Below are positions 23,701 to 31,630 of a DNA stretch of 39,951 nt, piece by piece. A program made the translations under genes and the position numbers. Under the pieces are notes generated by a model. That model worked only from the letters and a program-made list of their open reading frames with translations, made no database searches and had not been told where the DNA came from. The DNA lies in the NCBI GenBank assembly GCA_016875025.1, contig VGSH01000016.1:1-39951 (forward strand), read 5' to 3'. The DNA comes from Deltaproteobacteria bacterium (lineage in GTDB: Bacteria; Desulfobacterota; WTBG01; CAIYCZ01; CAIRTM01). Position 1 is the stretch's first letter; every line of letters begins with the position of its first letter.

Positions 23701-24236
23701 TTGACGTTACGGCCAATGCAGCCAGGGGCACAGCCCGTGTGACGCTGCCGGTAGAGAGCCTGCAGAATGCAACGACGTACGCCTTCCGCTATTCAGTAAC
23801 CGACTGCGCTTCTCAGACAACGGAGTCGAATACGTATTATTTCCGGGTTGCGGTAACGGATGCGCCGCCGGTGATCACAGGCGGCCCGTGGCTGGCAGCC
23901 GGTACGTGGCCTCTGCTGCCGACCTCGGCCGCACAGGCCATGGTGCTTGACCAGAATTATGACGTACTGTGGACGTTCAGCGATGACTATGCGTTTTGCA
24001 GCGGTCTGTGCACGCACCGTGCGCGGTATCGCAGGATTGTCGATGACGGATCGTGGATTTGGGAATGGCTGCCGGTAACAACGGATGCCACGGGCAAGAA
24101 TCGTGCGCGGGTTACGCTGCCGATTGAGAGCATGGAGCCCGGCGAGTACATGTTTTACTTTGATGTGCGGGATTGCGCGGGTCAGAGGACTTCAGCGCCG
24201 AAGGTGTATTATTTCAAGGTTGAGGCTGATAACTGA
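20754..24236 (+). CDS. Large secreted multidomain protein: alpha/beta hydrolase, propeller-like region, tandem C-terminal repeats
   Basis: 1160 residues, with a signal peptide at 1-25 (hydrophobic, ending GPVFAADAY), so exported. Domain 1 (about 40-260) is an alpha/beta hydrolase with a visible triad: Ser141 in GGHSLGG, Asp193 in GTKDG, His222 in GANHTQFG. A middle region (about 285-885) has repeated short units such as NLYALTRNDVTGFELWKT, RLYVGVSTGYQG and TIYVGTLVTNQS, typical of beta-propeller blades. Cys-rich ECLDDDDCDPGYECIDGVCE starts at residue 893. Two homologous repeats follow (about 920-1035 and 1043-1160), each with LAAG.WPLLPT, a VLWTFSDD, CSG.CTH block and a YYF strand near the end; the paired cysteines suggest disulfides. 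ATG 20754 has GGAGGT upstream. Substrate and localisation after export are unknown; an esterase or depolymerase at the cell surface is an inference. Confidence 0.85.
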   Translation: MKTLKAGIIIVCMLCMAGPVFAADAYSPCARVPLQEARDAMVSDSEVTVTQIAVATWGDPAYYYELKPNGMAPQDGLIIYPGGYVDERAYAVMARDIAKAGFLVVLVPMPSCLAAFDNEGRASDVIANNPGITTWSIGGHSLGGVAAGWMITCNSCANIEKIKGVVLWASYPDALQPLTNKPVKVISIWGTKDGLTTEQTINNSKPNLPADTVYVGLKGANHTQFGWYGLHATDYTYLSTGTQGKVDNAADISREEQHNLILSYTISFLDSLTPGTLNIPAAVGEVTADDGSVWEKVSGPGFIDRNNTDIVALTPYKGNLYALTRNDVTGFELWKTQPAQGWQRIHVQGLTDQSNYYGYLAQPNGLDYFPPEIYNPMMNIWGDMIEFKDRLYVGVSTGYQGSALFGSSGAFIWRTDGVDWTPVIGGHTSTATGTLTEISSCGNNDGSTTAVFTDSSKSWTTNSLANCTIKVDASYTAATHGESGVVVPGKRLFMVVSNTATALTVQQSEIATATAESTWCAENDMGGGDTGRPWSYLAGFTTGAAYAITCGDHSQGFGDPWNKSIIDFEILNNELYASIGLNYKQGARVMKTTDGLVWAADSSYSFGNIHGTDWRDGSTLTDAECATNAGTAKGAPVSSSATKMVKTSVTGTETLLIGGTGTAGCNGRGARIYRRDGNNVWTPIVDYLVDDNIVGSNESGFGWNIGGQFFRSAFQAWSWVEYLDTLLVGVAKLEAGGMIYHTDSASEDDGAWNFSMGGADRVKDPVTGVADTSPDPAYNGFGDVLNTGFFLHNYNDTIYVGTLVTNQSIQFAANPVEGAEIWKGSGPGDAINWTRVSGDGLGDSTVLQFQSFADYNQKMYLVASTVNSSNFRGNEPTDYTGAVVYRLAEEAPECLDDDDCDPGYECIDGVCEPIPDGPPSLGDGPFLAAGPWPLLPTEAESPMYLDANYDVLWTFSDDFASCSGDCTHAAEYQAVGADTWTSLDVTANAARGTARVTLPVESLQNATTYAFRYSVTDCASQTTESNTYYFRVAVTDAPPVITGGPWLAAGTWPLLPTSAAQAMVLDQNYDVLWTFSDDYAFCSGLCTHRARYRRIVDDGSWIWEWLPVTTDATGKNRARVTLPIESMEPGEYMFYFDVRDCAGQRTSAPKVYYFKVEADN

Positions 24237-24293
24237 GGCGTGTGTGCCGGGGGATAGTATCTTCTCCCGGCAGATGTAAGTACACAACACAGG

Positions 24294-24323
24294 CAGGGCC
24301 GCTCGCGCGGCCCTGTTTTTTTT
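24294..24323 (+). terminator. Intrinsic terminator of the secreted-protein gene
   Basis: Stem CAGGGCCG / CGGCCCTG around CTCGCG (24294-24315), followed by eight or more T (24316-24323), 58 bp after the stop. A strong Rho-independent terminator that isolates the gene from the next. Confidence 0.9.
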
Positions 24324-24381
24324 GTGGCGGTTGTGGTATTGCTTGTGCAGACTTTTCATCGCAGAACAGGGGAATTTTTTT

Positions 24382-24939
24382 ATGGACTACGCAAGCATTC
24401 AGGAAGCCGAGCAGGACTACAATCGCAAGCTGGAAATTGATTTTGTGAATGTGCTCAAGCGCACGGCGCGCCATCCCGGCCCTGATGAGCTGCGCGCGCG
24501 CCTGGTCCGGTTTTTGCGCAATAACGCTGTCGGCACGCTTGCGACCTGCTGGCAGGATGTTCCGCGCTCAACACCGGTGCGCTACAAAAGCCGGGATGTC
24601 GATATCTACATCCTGACCGAGGGCGGGGGGAAGATTTATACTATCCGCCGCAACCCGAACGTATCCTTCAGCGTGTACGGCCGCTACGCCGGGTTCACGA
24701 CCTGCCGCTGTGTTCAAATCTGGGGCCGGGCCTCGATTATCGAAACACGCGAGGACGCCTGGGCCGAAGCGCTTGATATCATGGGTCTCAAGGCGCGGCC
24801 TGACCTGGACGCGGTTGATCTTGCTTCCGTGCAGGCAAGCATGTGCATTATTAAAATCGTTCCGCAGCGCGCCCGTATTCTCAATCTCCCGGTCGGGATT
24901 TTAAACGCGGAAGTCATATTCACGCAGCTGCCGGCCTGA
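24382..24939 (+). CDS. Pyridoxamine 5'-phosphate oxidase-like flavin-binding protein
   Basis: A 185-residue protein of the split-barrel FMN-binding fold. The central part reads NNAVGTLATCWQDVPRSTPVRYKSRDVDIYILTEGGGKIYTIRRNPNVSFSVYG, the pattern of PPOX-class proteins (small-molecule or F420/FMN-dependent reductases). GRASIIE follows in the second half of the barrel. Length is usual. ATG 24382 is preferred (CAGGGGA upstream); the frame is open further up into the terminator region. True pyridoxamine phosphate oxidase is not claimed; the substrate is unknown. Confidence 0.82.
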   Translation: MDYASIQEAEQDYNRKLEIDFVNVLKRTARHPGPDELRARLVRFLRNNAVGTLATCWQDVPRSTPVRYKSRDVDIYILTEGGGKIYTIRRNPNVSFSVYGRYAGFTTCRCVQIWGRASIIETREDAWAEALDIMGLKARPDLDAVDLASVQASMCIIKIVPQRARILNLPVGILNAEVIFTQLPA

Positions 24940-24972
24940 GCCTGCAAACCGCCACATGCGCGCTGTGCCGGT

Positions 24973-25001
24973 TTGTGCTGAGGTTTGGTGTCTGATATAC
25001 T
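24973..25001 (+). promoter_or_regulatory. Candidate promoter of the MgtC/DUF4010 gene
   Basis: TTGTGC 24973-24978, 17-bp spacer, TATACT 24996-25001. The -35 matches 4 of 6 and the -10 matches 5 of 6. Position is about 55 bp before ATG 25057. Confidence 0.45.
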
Positions 25002-25056
25002 GTCCGGCACACCGACGGCCCTGCCGTAATATGGCGGGGCAACAGAAGGACCGCAT

Positions 25057-26322
25057 ATGAATATACCCGCCATGCCTGAATTGACCGACCTGTTTATCCG
25101 TTTCGGGATCGCGCTGGCGCTGGGCCTGTTCATCGGCTTTGAGCGCGAAAAGGAAAAGCATGAAACATTCGCCGGCATACGCACCTTTCCGCTCATATCG
25201 CTTCTGGGGTGTACGGCCGCGCTGATTAATGACCGTTATGCGGCCTGGGCTTTTGCTGTCTGCTTTGTGACGTTTTCGGCAATGATTATCACCGCGTATT
25301 TTTCAGGACGCGAGCGTTCCGGCGGCATTACAACAGCGGTTGCGGCCTACCTGTGTTTTCTGTTCGGGGCGCTCGTGTGGTGGCAGCTCACTGCCCTGGC
25401 AGCCGCGCTTGCGGTGGTAACCGTATTGCTGCTTGCGACCAAGAGGCCGCTTGAGGGCCTGTCGCAGAGAATTGAGGGCCGTGAGATTGCCGCAGCCCTG
25501 CAGTTCGGCGTTATCACGCTGATTATACTGCCGGTTCTGCCGAACGAGACATTCGGCCCGTTGGATGTCATCAACCCCTACACCATCTGGCTGATGGTTG
25601 TGCTGATTGCCGGCATTAATTTTGTCGGCTATATCCTGATTAAAACACTGGGTGCCCGGCAGGGTATCGGTCTTGCGGGGCTGCTGGGCGGGCTGGCCTC
25701 CAGTACCGCACTGACGCTCGGTTTCAGCCGCCGCAGCCGCCTTGAGCCTTCATTTGCTCCGGAATTTGCATTTGCGATTGTTGTTGCTTCGGCCGTCATG
25801 TTCGCGCGGGTGCTGGTTGAGGTTTTTGCCGTGCATCCTCCTGTGGGCAGGCTGCTGCTGCTTCCGCTGTGCAGTGCCGGCGGGGCAGGAGTGCTGTGCT
25901 GTGCGGTGCTGTGGTTCCTGCGCCGCAACTCCCGCTCTGCTGAGGCCTGTCCGGGGGAGCATGTCAGCGCGCGCAACCCCTTTGAATTGTGGCCGGCAGT
26001 CTGGTTCGGTCTGCTGTTCGGATGTATTCTGTTTATTGCCCGGGCAGGGCAGGTGTATTTCGGCACAGCCGGTATTTATGTTTCAAGCATTGTAACCGGC
26101 TTTGCCGATGTCGATCCGATTGCGCTGTCGCTTTCAAATCTGGCTCGGGCCGATCTTGACGACATGATCGCGGCCCGGGGCATCACGCTCGCGGCCCTTG
26201 CCAACACGTTTGTCAAGATGCTGATTACTCTGATCGGCGGCAGGGCCCTGTTCCGGTACTGCTTCCCGATTTTCGGGGTTATGATCGTGGTCGGCGTGTT
26301 TGTGTCTTTCGTGATGATGTAG
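25057..26322 (+). CDS. MgtC/SapB-DUF4010 family inner-membrane protein
   Basis: 421 residues, about 12 hydrophobic segments. The N-terminal part (LFIRFGIALALGLFIGFEREK, then FAGIRTFPLISLLG) is the MgtC/SapB-type domain. The C-terminal part (about 170-421: NPYTIWLMVVLIAGINFVGYI, GLLGGLASSTALTLGFSRRS, and a late SLSNLARADLDDMIAARG loop) matches DUF4010. Family function is unsettled; links to magnesium or ion homeostasis come from MgtC alone. It has its own probable promoter and is followed by a repeat, so is likely monocistronic. Confidence 0.85.
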   Translation: MNIPAMPELTDLFIRFGIALALGLFIGFEREKEKHETFAGIRTFPLISLLGCTAALINDRYAAWAFAVCFVTFSAMIITAYFSGRERSGGITTAVAAYLCFLFGALVWWQLTALAAALAVVTVLLLATKRPLEGLSQRIEGREIAAALQFGVITLIILPVLPNETFGPLDVINPYTIWLMVVLIAGINFVGYILIKTLGARQGIGLAGLLGGLASSTALTLGFSRRSRLEPSFAPEFAFAIVVASAVMFARVLVEVFAVHPPVGRLLLLPLCSAGGAGVLCCAVLWFLRRNSRSAEACPGEHVSARNPFELWPAVWFGLLFGCILFIARAGQVYFGTAGIYVSSIVTGFADVDPIALSLSNLARADLDDMIAARGITLAALANTFVKMLITLIGGRALFRYCFPIFGVMIVVGVFVSFVMM

Positions 26323-26330
26323 TCGTGCCG

Positions 26331-26500
26331 GGCGGTTGAAAAACGTCCACCCTCCGCAGCAGATCTACTGCGGAGGACGGGCACATCTGTCACGCTATAG
26401 CGTGATTGCGCTCATTCCCGATGAATCGGGATCACTCCCCGCAGAGGCGGGACATGACGGTTTCTGGTAGGGGCACGGCATGCCGTGCCCCTGCAAACCA
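26331..26500. repeat. Composite palindromic intergenic element
   Basis: Begins GGCGGTTGAAAAACGTCC, 8 bp after the stop of the membrane protein. It strings together CCTCCGCAGCAGATCTACTGCGGAGG, CACGCTATAGCGTG, TCCCGATGAATCGGGA, CCCCGCAGAGGCGGG and GGGGCACGGCATGCCGTGCCCC. It lies between convergent genes, where such hairpin arrays can end transcription from both sides. No coding sequence is supported in it. Confidence 0.65.
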
Positions 26501-26524
26501 TGACTTCGCGTGCATAACGTCTGC

Positions 26525-27346
26525 TTATTTATTTGCACGTGAGGGCGGCTGCCCGGCCGGCTGCGGGCTCTCAATTGAAACGAGCTCAGCGGTAAAACTG
26601 CCCACAGCGACTTTACTTTTTACCAGAACGGGTATGCGGCGCTCATCAGCGCTTACCCATATCTGCATCCTGGCGTCTGGATTTTTTTTAAACACCCCTT
26701 CGATCCGGCGCAGGTCGGGTTCAACCAGCCAGGTGTCCCACAGCCGGCCTCCGCTTTGTACCGTTTCCCGTCCTCGAACGTTTGCGACCCCCTGCATGCA
26801 GCGCTTGCGGTCTGCAACGGGCCGCGACAGCTCAAGGTTTTCGCTCAGCTCCTGCATGCGGAAAAAATAAAATATCGATAACGGATCGAATGCGCCCGGC
26901 AAGAGCTTAACCAGCCGTTTTTTTTCGTTTTTAGCGGTGTGGGCTGTGTTCGATTCCCAGTCAAAGCTGATGGAAAGATTCTTGACTTCAAAGCGCTTTT
27001 GCTTGAACTCGGTGTAGCGCAGCGCGCGGGTCATATCCGCATCAGCCCAGGACTCTATGCGGTCATGAACCGGATAGATTGCCGCGACAAGCGGTGTCGT
27101 TTGCGCGGTCATGACAAAATGCCAGGCTGGTTTGCCATCCAGATCTGTCATGGGCATGATCTCAAGGGTGGCCTCGGCGGCCTTGATTCCGGCCCAGTAC
27201 ACCGCATAGTGCAATTTTTCTCCGGGCGCGAACGGAAATGGCTGCAGGGGCGATGCAATGACGGGCTCATGGCTGCACCAGCAGATGGCAGTGATTGCCA
27301 GCAGTAAACATGCTGCCAAGCGGATAAGGCGTTGAGTGGATGTCAT
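26525..27346 (-). CDS. DUF3108 domain-containing periplasmic protein
   Basis: 273 residues with an N-terminal signal segment (LIRLAACLLLAITAICW) and the DUF3108 pattern: FPFAPGEKLHYAVYWAGIKAAEATLEI at the start, a central YPVHDRIESWADADMTRALRYTE, and FDPLSIFYFFRM. It ends with the strand containing MQIWVSADERRIPVLVKSKVAVGSF. Members are exported beta-rich proteins of unknown function in Gram-negative bacteria. ATG 27346 is chosen because the signal peptide begins there; the open frame upstream runs through a repeat. It is separated by that repeat from the zinc-ribbon gene and may be transcribed on its own. Confidence 0.85.
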   Translation of the reverse strand: MTSTQRLIRLAACLLLAITAICWCSHEPVIASPLQPFPFAPGEKLHYAVYWAGIKAAEATLEIMPMTDLDGKPAWHFVMTAQTTPLVAAIYPVHDRIESWADADMTRALRYTEFKQKRFEVKNLSISFDWESNTAHTAKNEKKRLVKLLPGAFDPLSIFYFFRMQELSENLELSRPVADRKRCMQGVANVRGRETVQSGGRLWDTWLVEPDLRRIEGVFKKNPDARMQIWVSADERRIPVLVKSKVAVGSFTAELVSIESPQPAGQPPSRANK

Positions 27347-27373
27347 GTATCGGTTAACCCGAAAAGGTATGCA

Positions 27374-27503
27374 GCAGTCTATTGAAAAAAAACCATCCGC
27401 CGCAGCAGCACTCCTGCGGAGGACGGCCGCAGATACAAGACATCCAGCCGTGAGCACAACAGGCATATGGTTTGTAGGGGCAGGCCCCTGTGCCTGCCCG
27501 GGC
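27374..27503. repeat. Composite palindromic intergenic element
   Basis: Contains a CTATTGAAAAAAAACCATCC end, the CCGCAGCAGCACTCCTGCGG palindrome and a TAGGGGCAGGCCCCTGTGCCTGCCC block that runs up to the stop codon of the zinc-ribbon gene. It shares parts with the elements at 13111 and 26331. It probably acts as the transcript end for the leftward operon. Confidence 0.6.
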
Positions 27504-27985
27504 TACAGTTCGTAGAGCGTTTCGTCTCGCAGGGGTGTTGCGCGGCGGCGCTTCGCGGGGCTGCCGCCCGGTGCGAATGGATCTTCCTGCTCGAGGATAT
27601 CGCCCATGTCAGCCTCGATGCTGTCGGGGTCTTCGCCGGCTGCCATGCGCCGCAGTGCTTCCTGCATGCCGTCGCCGAGCTTAACGCCGGTCATTTCAGA
27701 GAATTTGCACATCAGGCCGGCTGCCTGGCGCGGATCGTCCTCATTCAGGTTCTCGGCCGCAGACGCCAGTCTGCCCATGGCCTCGCTCAGCCTGGCCTCA
27801 TCAATGGGCAGGTCCGCGTCAGCATCGCTGTCAGAGGCCCGGCCGATGCAGGCAAAAAGCGACATGCGCCGCTCAAGCCGGGCCTGGCAGCGCGGGCAGG
27901 CCGGCACAGCCGTGGTGTTTACGCTGCGGGAGAAAAAGTTGAAAATGGTGTTGCACGGGGTACAGTAAAATTCATAGATTGGCAT
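27503..27985 (-). CDS. FmdB-type zinc-ribbon protein
   Basis: 160 residues. The N-terminal MPIYEFYCTPCNTIFNFF and later CPRCQARLERRMSLF give the two CxxC pairs of an FmdB/CxxC-CxxC-SSSS regulatory zinc ribbon. The rest (about 55-160) is an acidic helical tail, MGRLASAAENLNEDDPRQAAGLMCKFSEMTGVKLGDGMQEALRRMAAGEDPDSIEADMGD, ending in a basic patch. Such proteins are presumed regulators or metal-binding adaptors; no specific role is known. It follows DUF4340 by 14 bp at the end of the ABC operon. Confidence 0.82.
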   Translation of the reverse strand: MPIYEFYCTPCNTIFNFFSRSVNTTAVPACPRCQARLERRMSLFACIGRASDSDADADLPIDEARLSEAMGRLASAAENLNEDDPRQAAGLMCKFSEMTGVKLGDGMQEALRRMAAGEDPDSIEADMGDILEQEDPFAPGGSPAKRRRATPLRDETLYEL

Positions 27986-27999
27986 GAATGATCTCCGCT

Positions 28000-29007
28000 T
28001 TACTCATTTTCCGGCGTATCTCCGTCCTGATCGGCTGGCTGAGCCGGGGGCGGATCAATAAAGAACTCCTCGCAGCTTTTCCGGTATTTTGCTGCGTCGA
28101 TCCAGGAAAGCGAAAACACATAGCGCGCGCACAGATCGCGTGCATGGCGCAGCTGTTCATCCGCAGGCTCTGAAGCGCCGAACACGATATCAAGAAAAGG
28201 CGGGCGGTCGCTCTCATCGTCCCGTTCAAAGAAACGAAGCGCAGCCGAGGAACCGTCCGTGAAATGCAGCGTGTGGGTCACAAGCGCCTCACCCGTCGGG
28301 GCCTGCTCGCGCGGCACATATTCGCCCACGCTCAGATCACGGAAAGCCTCGGTGAGCTTCCCCGTATCAGCAGGTAGTTTCCCTGCAGGCGCATTGTGCG
28401 GCGCGAGTATTCCGCTTGCATCATCGCGCTGCAGGCGAATCGTCGTCTGTGCGCAGCCGTAGTCTATGGCCGCAAGCAGCTCGGGCGCATACTGCAGTAT
28501 CTTGCGGTAGTGCCAGCGCCAGGGCTCAGTCCCGGTGTCGAGCGTGTTTGAGACCAGATAGACGGCAGGGTCGCCGGGCAGGCGCACAAACTGCGAGGCG
28601 TTGTCTTTAGGCTTGCCGACATATACTGTCGAAGAACCGGCTCCGGTCTGCAGGGTAATGGTGAGGGCGCCCTCCTCGCTCAGGTCAAAACGCGGCCATG
28701 TATCGGGATTTGATGTTGCGCGCTGCACAATGGCGGCCGTGTTGATAAACTCAAGCAGCTTGAGCATGGCGGCCGCATCAACCGGTATCAAAAGGTCGCT
28801 TTCGCGCAGGAACCATGACGCGCCCTGCGGCACGAGCTCGATGCTGTCTTGAGCGCGTGCGATGATAACGCTCTTCAGGTCTGCAGGGTTGACATAGGCA
28901 TGCAGGCTCTGAGCGGCCGGGCGTGTGTCGCGGTTCGATACGGCATAGATAACCGCTGCAGCAGCGATAATCAGCAGTGATATAAAGGTCACGTAGTTTT
29001 TTTTCAT
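28000..29007 (-). CDS. DUF4340 domain-containing membrane-anchored protein
   Basis: 335 residues with one N-terminal membrane helix (8-24) and an extracytoplasmic body. It has the two repeated DUF4340-type units, each with a SIELVPQGASWFLRES or STVYVGKPKDNASQFVRL pattern, and a C-terminal acidic/proline tail. DUF4340 proteins usually travel with GldG-like ABC genes, as here: the start overlaps the GldG-like stop by 4 bases. They are thought to be accessory subunits of the transporter. A role in envelope-linked transport is inference from this pairing. Confidence 0.85.
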   Translation of the reverse strand: MKKNYVTFISLLIIAAAAVIYAVSNRDTRPAAQSLHAYVNPADLKSVIIARAQDSIELVPQGASWFLRESDLLIPVDAAAMLKLLEFINTAAIVQRATSNPDTWPRFDLSEEGALTITLQTGAGSSTVYVGKPKDNASQFVRLPGDPAVYLVSNTLDTGTEPWRWHYRKILQYAPELLAAIDYGCAQTTIRLQRDDASGILAPHNAPAGKLPADTGKLTEAFRDLSVGEYVPREQAPTGEALVTHTLHFTDGSSAALRFFERDDESDRPPFLDIVFGASEPADEQLRHARDLCARYVFSLSWIDAAKYRKSCEEFFIDPPPAQPADQDGDTPENE

Positions 29008-30878
29008 GCGTTTCTCCGTTTCCCGAGCAGCGGTCTGCCTCCGGCGCGCCTGAAGTAGATATAGAGGCCTGCCAGCAGCACCAGCGACGGTACGACCGTA
29101 ATGTTTACTACGGCCAGGATTGTACCCAGGCGCTCGATGTCCTGGCGCAGGTTTTTACGCACATCGCGCCGCTTGCGTTTGAATTCGAGCTGCTCAATCT
29201 TGAAGCGGTCGATCTCTGCCTGCTGCTCGCGCGTCAGCGTGAGCAGGTTGTCCTGGCTTCTGGCGCTCTGCAATTGATTGAGCGTGCGCTGCAGTTCCTG
29301 AATTTTGTCGGTGAGTTCCTGCTCCACGCTGTACCATTTCGCCTGTGCCTTTTTTTCAATCTCCGCTACGCGCTCAAACGGACGCTGGAACGTGCCGCGC
29401 GACCTGATGGAGATCAGCTCGGTTGATCCTGTCATGAATTCCAGCGCATTGGTCAGAAAGGCGATATTGTGATTGAGCGGCTGGATAATGTTCTGCCCGA
29501 GAAAATTGAGATTGCGCAATGAGTAGCTGTTGCTGATAAAGTCGACGTCCCCGACCAGCAGCACGGTAACATCCTGATCAGCCTGCGCGAGGTGGCTCCC
29601 GGCATAGCTGCTGCCATCGGGCTTTTCAGCAAAGGCGGAGCGGAACCTTCCGGTTGCGAGCGCGGCCAGCGCAAGGGGGCCGTCGGCCGGTTGATATTTG
29701 TCGGCATTTTGAGGCGTGATGAGCGCCAGCTGGGATGAGCGGATCGTGCCGAGGGATCTGGACGTGCTGATCAACGCAGTGAACCCCACGCCCGAATCGG
29801 GCGCGGGCTTGAAAAATCCCGGCTCAATCAGCATCATCGATTCAAGCAGGGCTGTGATGATCTGATCGCGGTTGAAGCTGTCACCGTCGAGCGACAGCCA
29901 GAACGGGTACTGCACCGGACCGGAGCGGGAGCTGACCCGGGTGGAGTAGCGGCTGTCGGCAACGACAAGCTGATCATCGTAGTGCACCCCGATGGTTTTA
30001 AAAACAGTCGGCAGGTTTGAGCGCGAGCCAGTCTCGCGGCCGAATTGCGCTGCCTGCGATGTATCGGGCACGCTGCGCGCCGACGGGTCGACGATGAGAG
30101 CGGCCTTGCCTCCCCGCAGAATATACTGCTCGATCGCGTATTCGGTTTTTTCTGAAACAGCGAGCGGGTGCAGCACCAGCAGCAGATCAATGTCGCCCGG
30201 GATTTCCTCAAGCCCAACCGAGAGCACCCTGGTTTCAAAGGTACGCTCAAGCTCCTGCACGAACAGCCAGTCCTCAGCCGATGCCTGCTGCATCATCAGG
30301 GGCTGCGTGAATTGCTGTGATGAGAGCGCCATGCCTGAAAGCAGTCCCACGACCTTGCGGCCCCCGGTTTCCCGCGCGCGCGCGAGCAAACTGGCGATAT
30401 CATATTCCAGAAACGCTTCCCGGCGCGGATCAAAAAAGGGAATCGCATGGGTTTCGCCCTGGAACTGCAGGGCCGCGCCCATGAAAAAGGATGTGCCGTC
30501 CGCGATTTGCGCTCCGTGAATGCCGTAGCGCACGGCCATCTCTTCTTCATCCGAATCCGGACGCGGATCATAGACCTCAAGGCGCAGCCGGGGCGAAAGC
30601 GCAGCGAATTCGTTCAGCATTTCCTGTACACGCCGGCCGTAGTCTTTCAGCATGACCGGCAGGGTTTCGGCCGAGCGCGAGAAAAAATACTGGATCACGG
30701 CCTCGTCGTCGATGCCTGCGGCAATGGCGCGCGACCCCTCGGAAAGGCTGTAGAGCCTGTTGCCGGTAAGGTCCAGTTTTGCGTTGATGCGGGCGGCTAT
30801 AAAATTAAGGCATACAAGCGCAGCGCACATGATCAGGATGCTGGTGGCGCTGAACAGGCTGTTGATTTTCATGCGCAT
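29004..30878 (-). CDS. GldG-like ABC-associated transmembrane protein
   Basis: 624 residues with a helix near each end (about 8-29 and 590-612). In between is a large extracytoplasmic part with the Gld_G domain (KLDLTGNRLYSLSEGSR, IQYFFSRSAETLPVMLKDYGRRVQEML, LEVYDPRPDSDEEEMAVRYGI) and a long charged coiled coil (about 505-585). In Bacteroidota GldG belongs to the gliding ABC apparatus; in other phyla the same family forms an uncharacterised auxiliary transport system. It lies 6 bp after the permease gene and overlaps DUF4340. The organism need not glide. Confidence 0.88.
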   Translation of the reverse strand: MRMKINSLFSATSILIMCAALVCLNFIAARINAKLDLTGNRLYSLSEGSRAIAAGIDDEAVIQYFFSRSAETLPVMLKDYGRRVQEMLNEFAALSPRLRLEVYDPRPDSDEEEMAVRYGIHGAQIADGTSFFMGAALQFQGETHAIPFFDPRREAFLEYDIASLLARARETGGRKVVGLLSGMALSSQQFTQPLMMQQASAEDWLFVQELERTFETRVLSVGLEEIPGDIDLLLVLHPLAVSEKTEYAIEQYILRGGKAALIVDPSARSVPDTSQAAQFGRETGSRSNLPTVFKTIGVHYDDQLVVADSRYSTRVSSRSGPVQYPFWLSLDGDSFNRDQIITALLESMMLIEPGFFKPAPDSGVGFTALISTSRSLGTIRSSQLALITPQNADKYQPADGPLALAALATGRFRSAFAEKPDGSSYAGSHLAQADQDVTVLLVGDVDFISNSYSLRNLNFLGQNIIQPLNHNIAFLTNALEFMTGSTELISIRSRGTFQRPFERVAEIEKKAQAKWYSVEQELTDKIQELQRTLNQLQSARSQDNLLTLTREQQAEIDRFKIEQLEFKRKRRDVRKNLRQDIERLGTILAVVNITVVPSLVLLAGLYIYFRRAGGRPLLGKRRNA

Positions 30879-30884
30879 ACCCCC

Positions 30885-31622
30885 TTAGCTTTCGGTGCTG
30901 CCGTCAAGAACCGCAGCGTTCAGAATCAGGAAAAACACAATGATCGAGATGAAATAGATCACATCGCGCAAATCGATTACTCCCCGGATTGCCTGCTGAA
31001 AATGCGGGATGAATCCCAGACCTGACAGAAAATCAACAAGGCCTATCGGCAGAAATTCAAGGTATTCGTGAAACACGCCGAACCCGACCAGCAGGAAGAC
31101 AAAGCAGATGATCACCGACAGCACGAAGCTGATAACCTGATTGCGCGTCAGGGCGCTGGTGAAGCAGGTGACGGACAGAAAAGCGCCGGCCATCAGCCAG
31201 GACATCGCGTAGCCGGTCAGTATGGGACCCGGGTCAGGTGAGCCCAGGTACACCACCGTGATGACAATCGGAAATGTCAACAGCAGCGCTGCGAGAACGA
31301 ACAGCCAGGATGCCAGAAACTTGCCGGCAATCACCGCGGGCATGCCCAGCGGCAGGGTCGCAAGCGTCTCGATCGTGCCGGAACTTTTTTCTTCAGACCA
31401 CAGGCGCATGCCGATCGCGGGAATCAGGAACAGATACAGCCAGGGCTGGAAGCTGAAAAAAATGTCGAGGCTTGCCTGGTTTGATTCATAGAACCTGCCG
31501 AGAATAAAGGTGAATCCCATCTGGAAGGCAAGAAAAATTGTCAGGAAAATGAAGGCCAGCGGTGAGCAGGCATAGCCGCGCAGCTCTTTTTTAATGATAA
31601 TCCAGGCTGAGTGCATGCGCAT
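30885..31622 (-). CDS. ABC-2 type transporter permease (GldF-like)
   Basis: 245 residues with six predicted membrane helices. The N-terminus IIKKELRGYACSPLAFIFLTIFLAFQMGFTF and the internal RLWSEEKSSGTIETLATLPL motif are typical of ABC-2 permeases in GldF-type operons. It lies 8 bp after the ATPase gene and 6 bp before the GldG-like gene, so all four are one transcript. The substrate is unknown. Confidence 0.9.
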   Translation of the reverse strand: MRMHSAWIIIKKELRGYACSPLAFIFLTIFLAFQMGFTFILGRFYESNQASLDIFFSFQPWLYLFLIPAIGMRLWSEEKSSGTIETLATLPLGMPAVIAGKFLASWLFVLAALLLTFPIVITVVYLGSPDPGPILTGYAMSWLMAGAFLSVTCFTSALTRNQVISFVLSVIICFVFLLVGFGVFHEYLEFLPIGLVDFLSGLGFIPHFQQAIRGVIDLRDVIYFISIIVFFLILNAAVLDGSTES

Positions 31623-31630
31623 GTCTCCTT

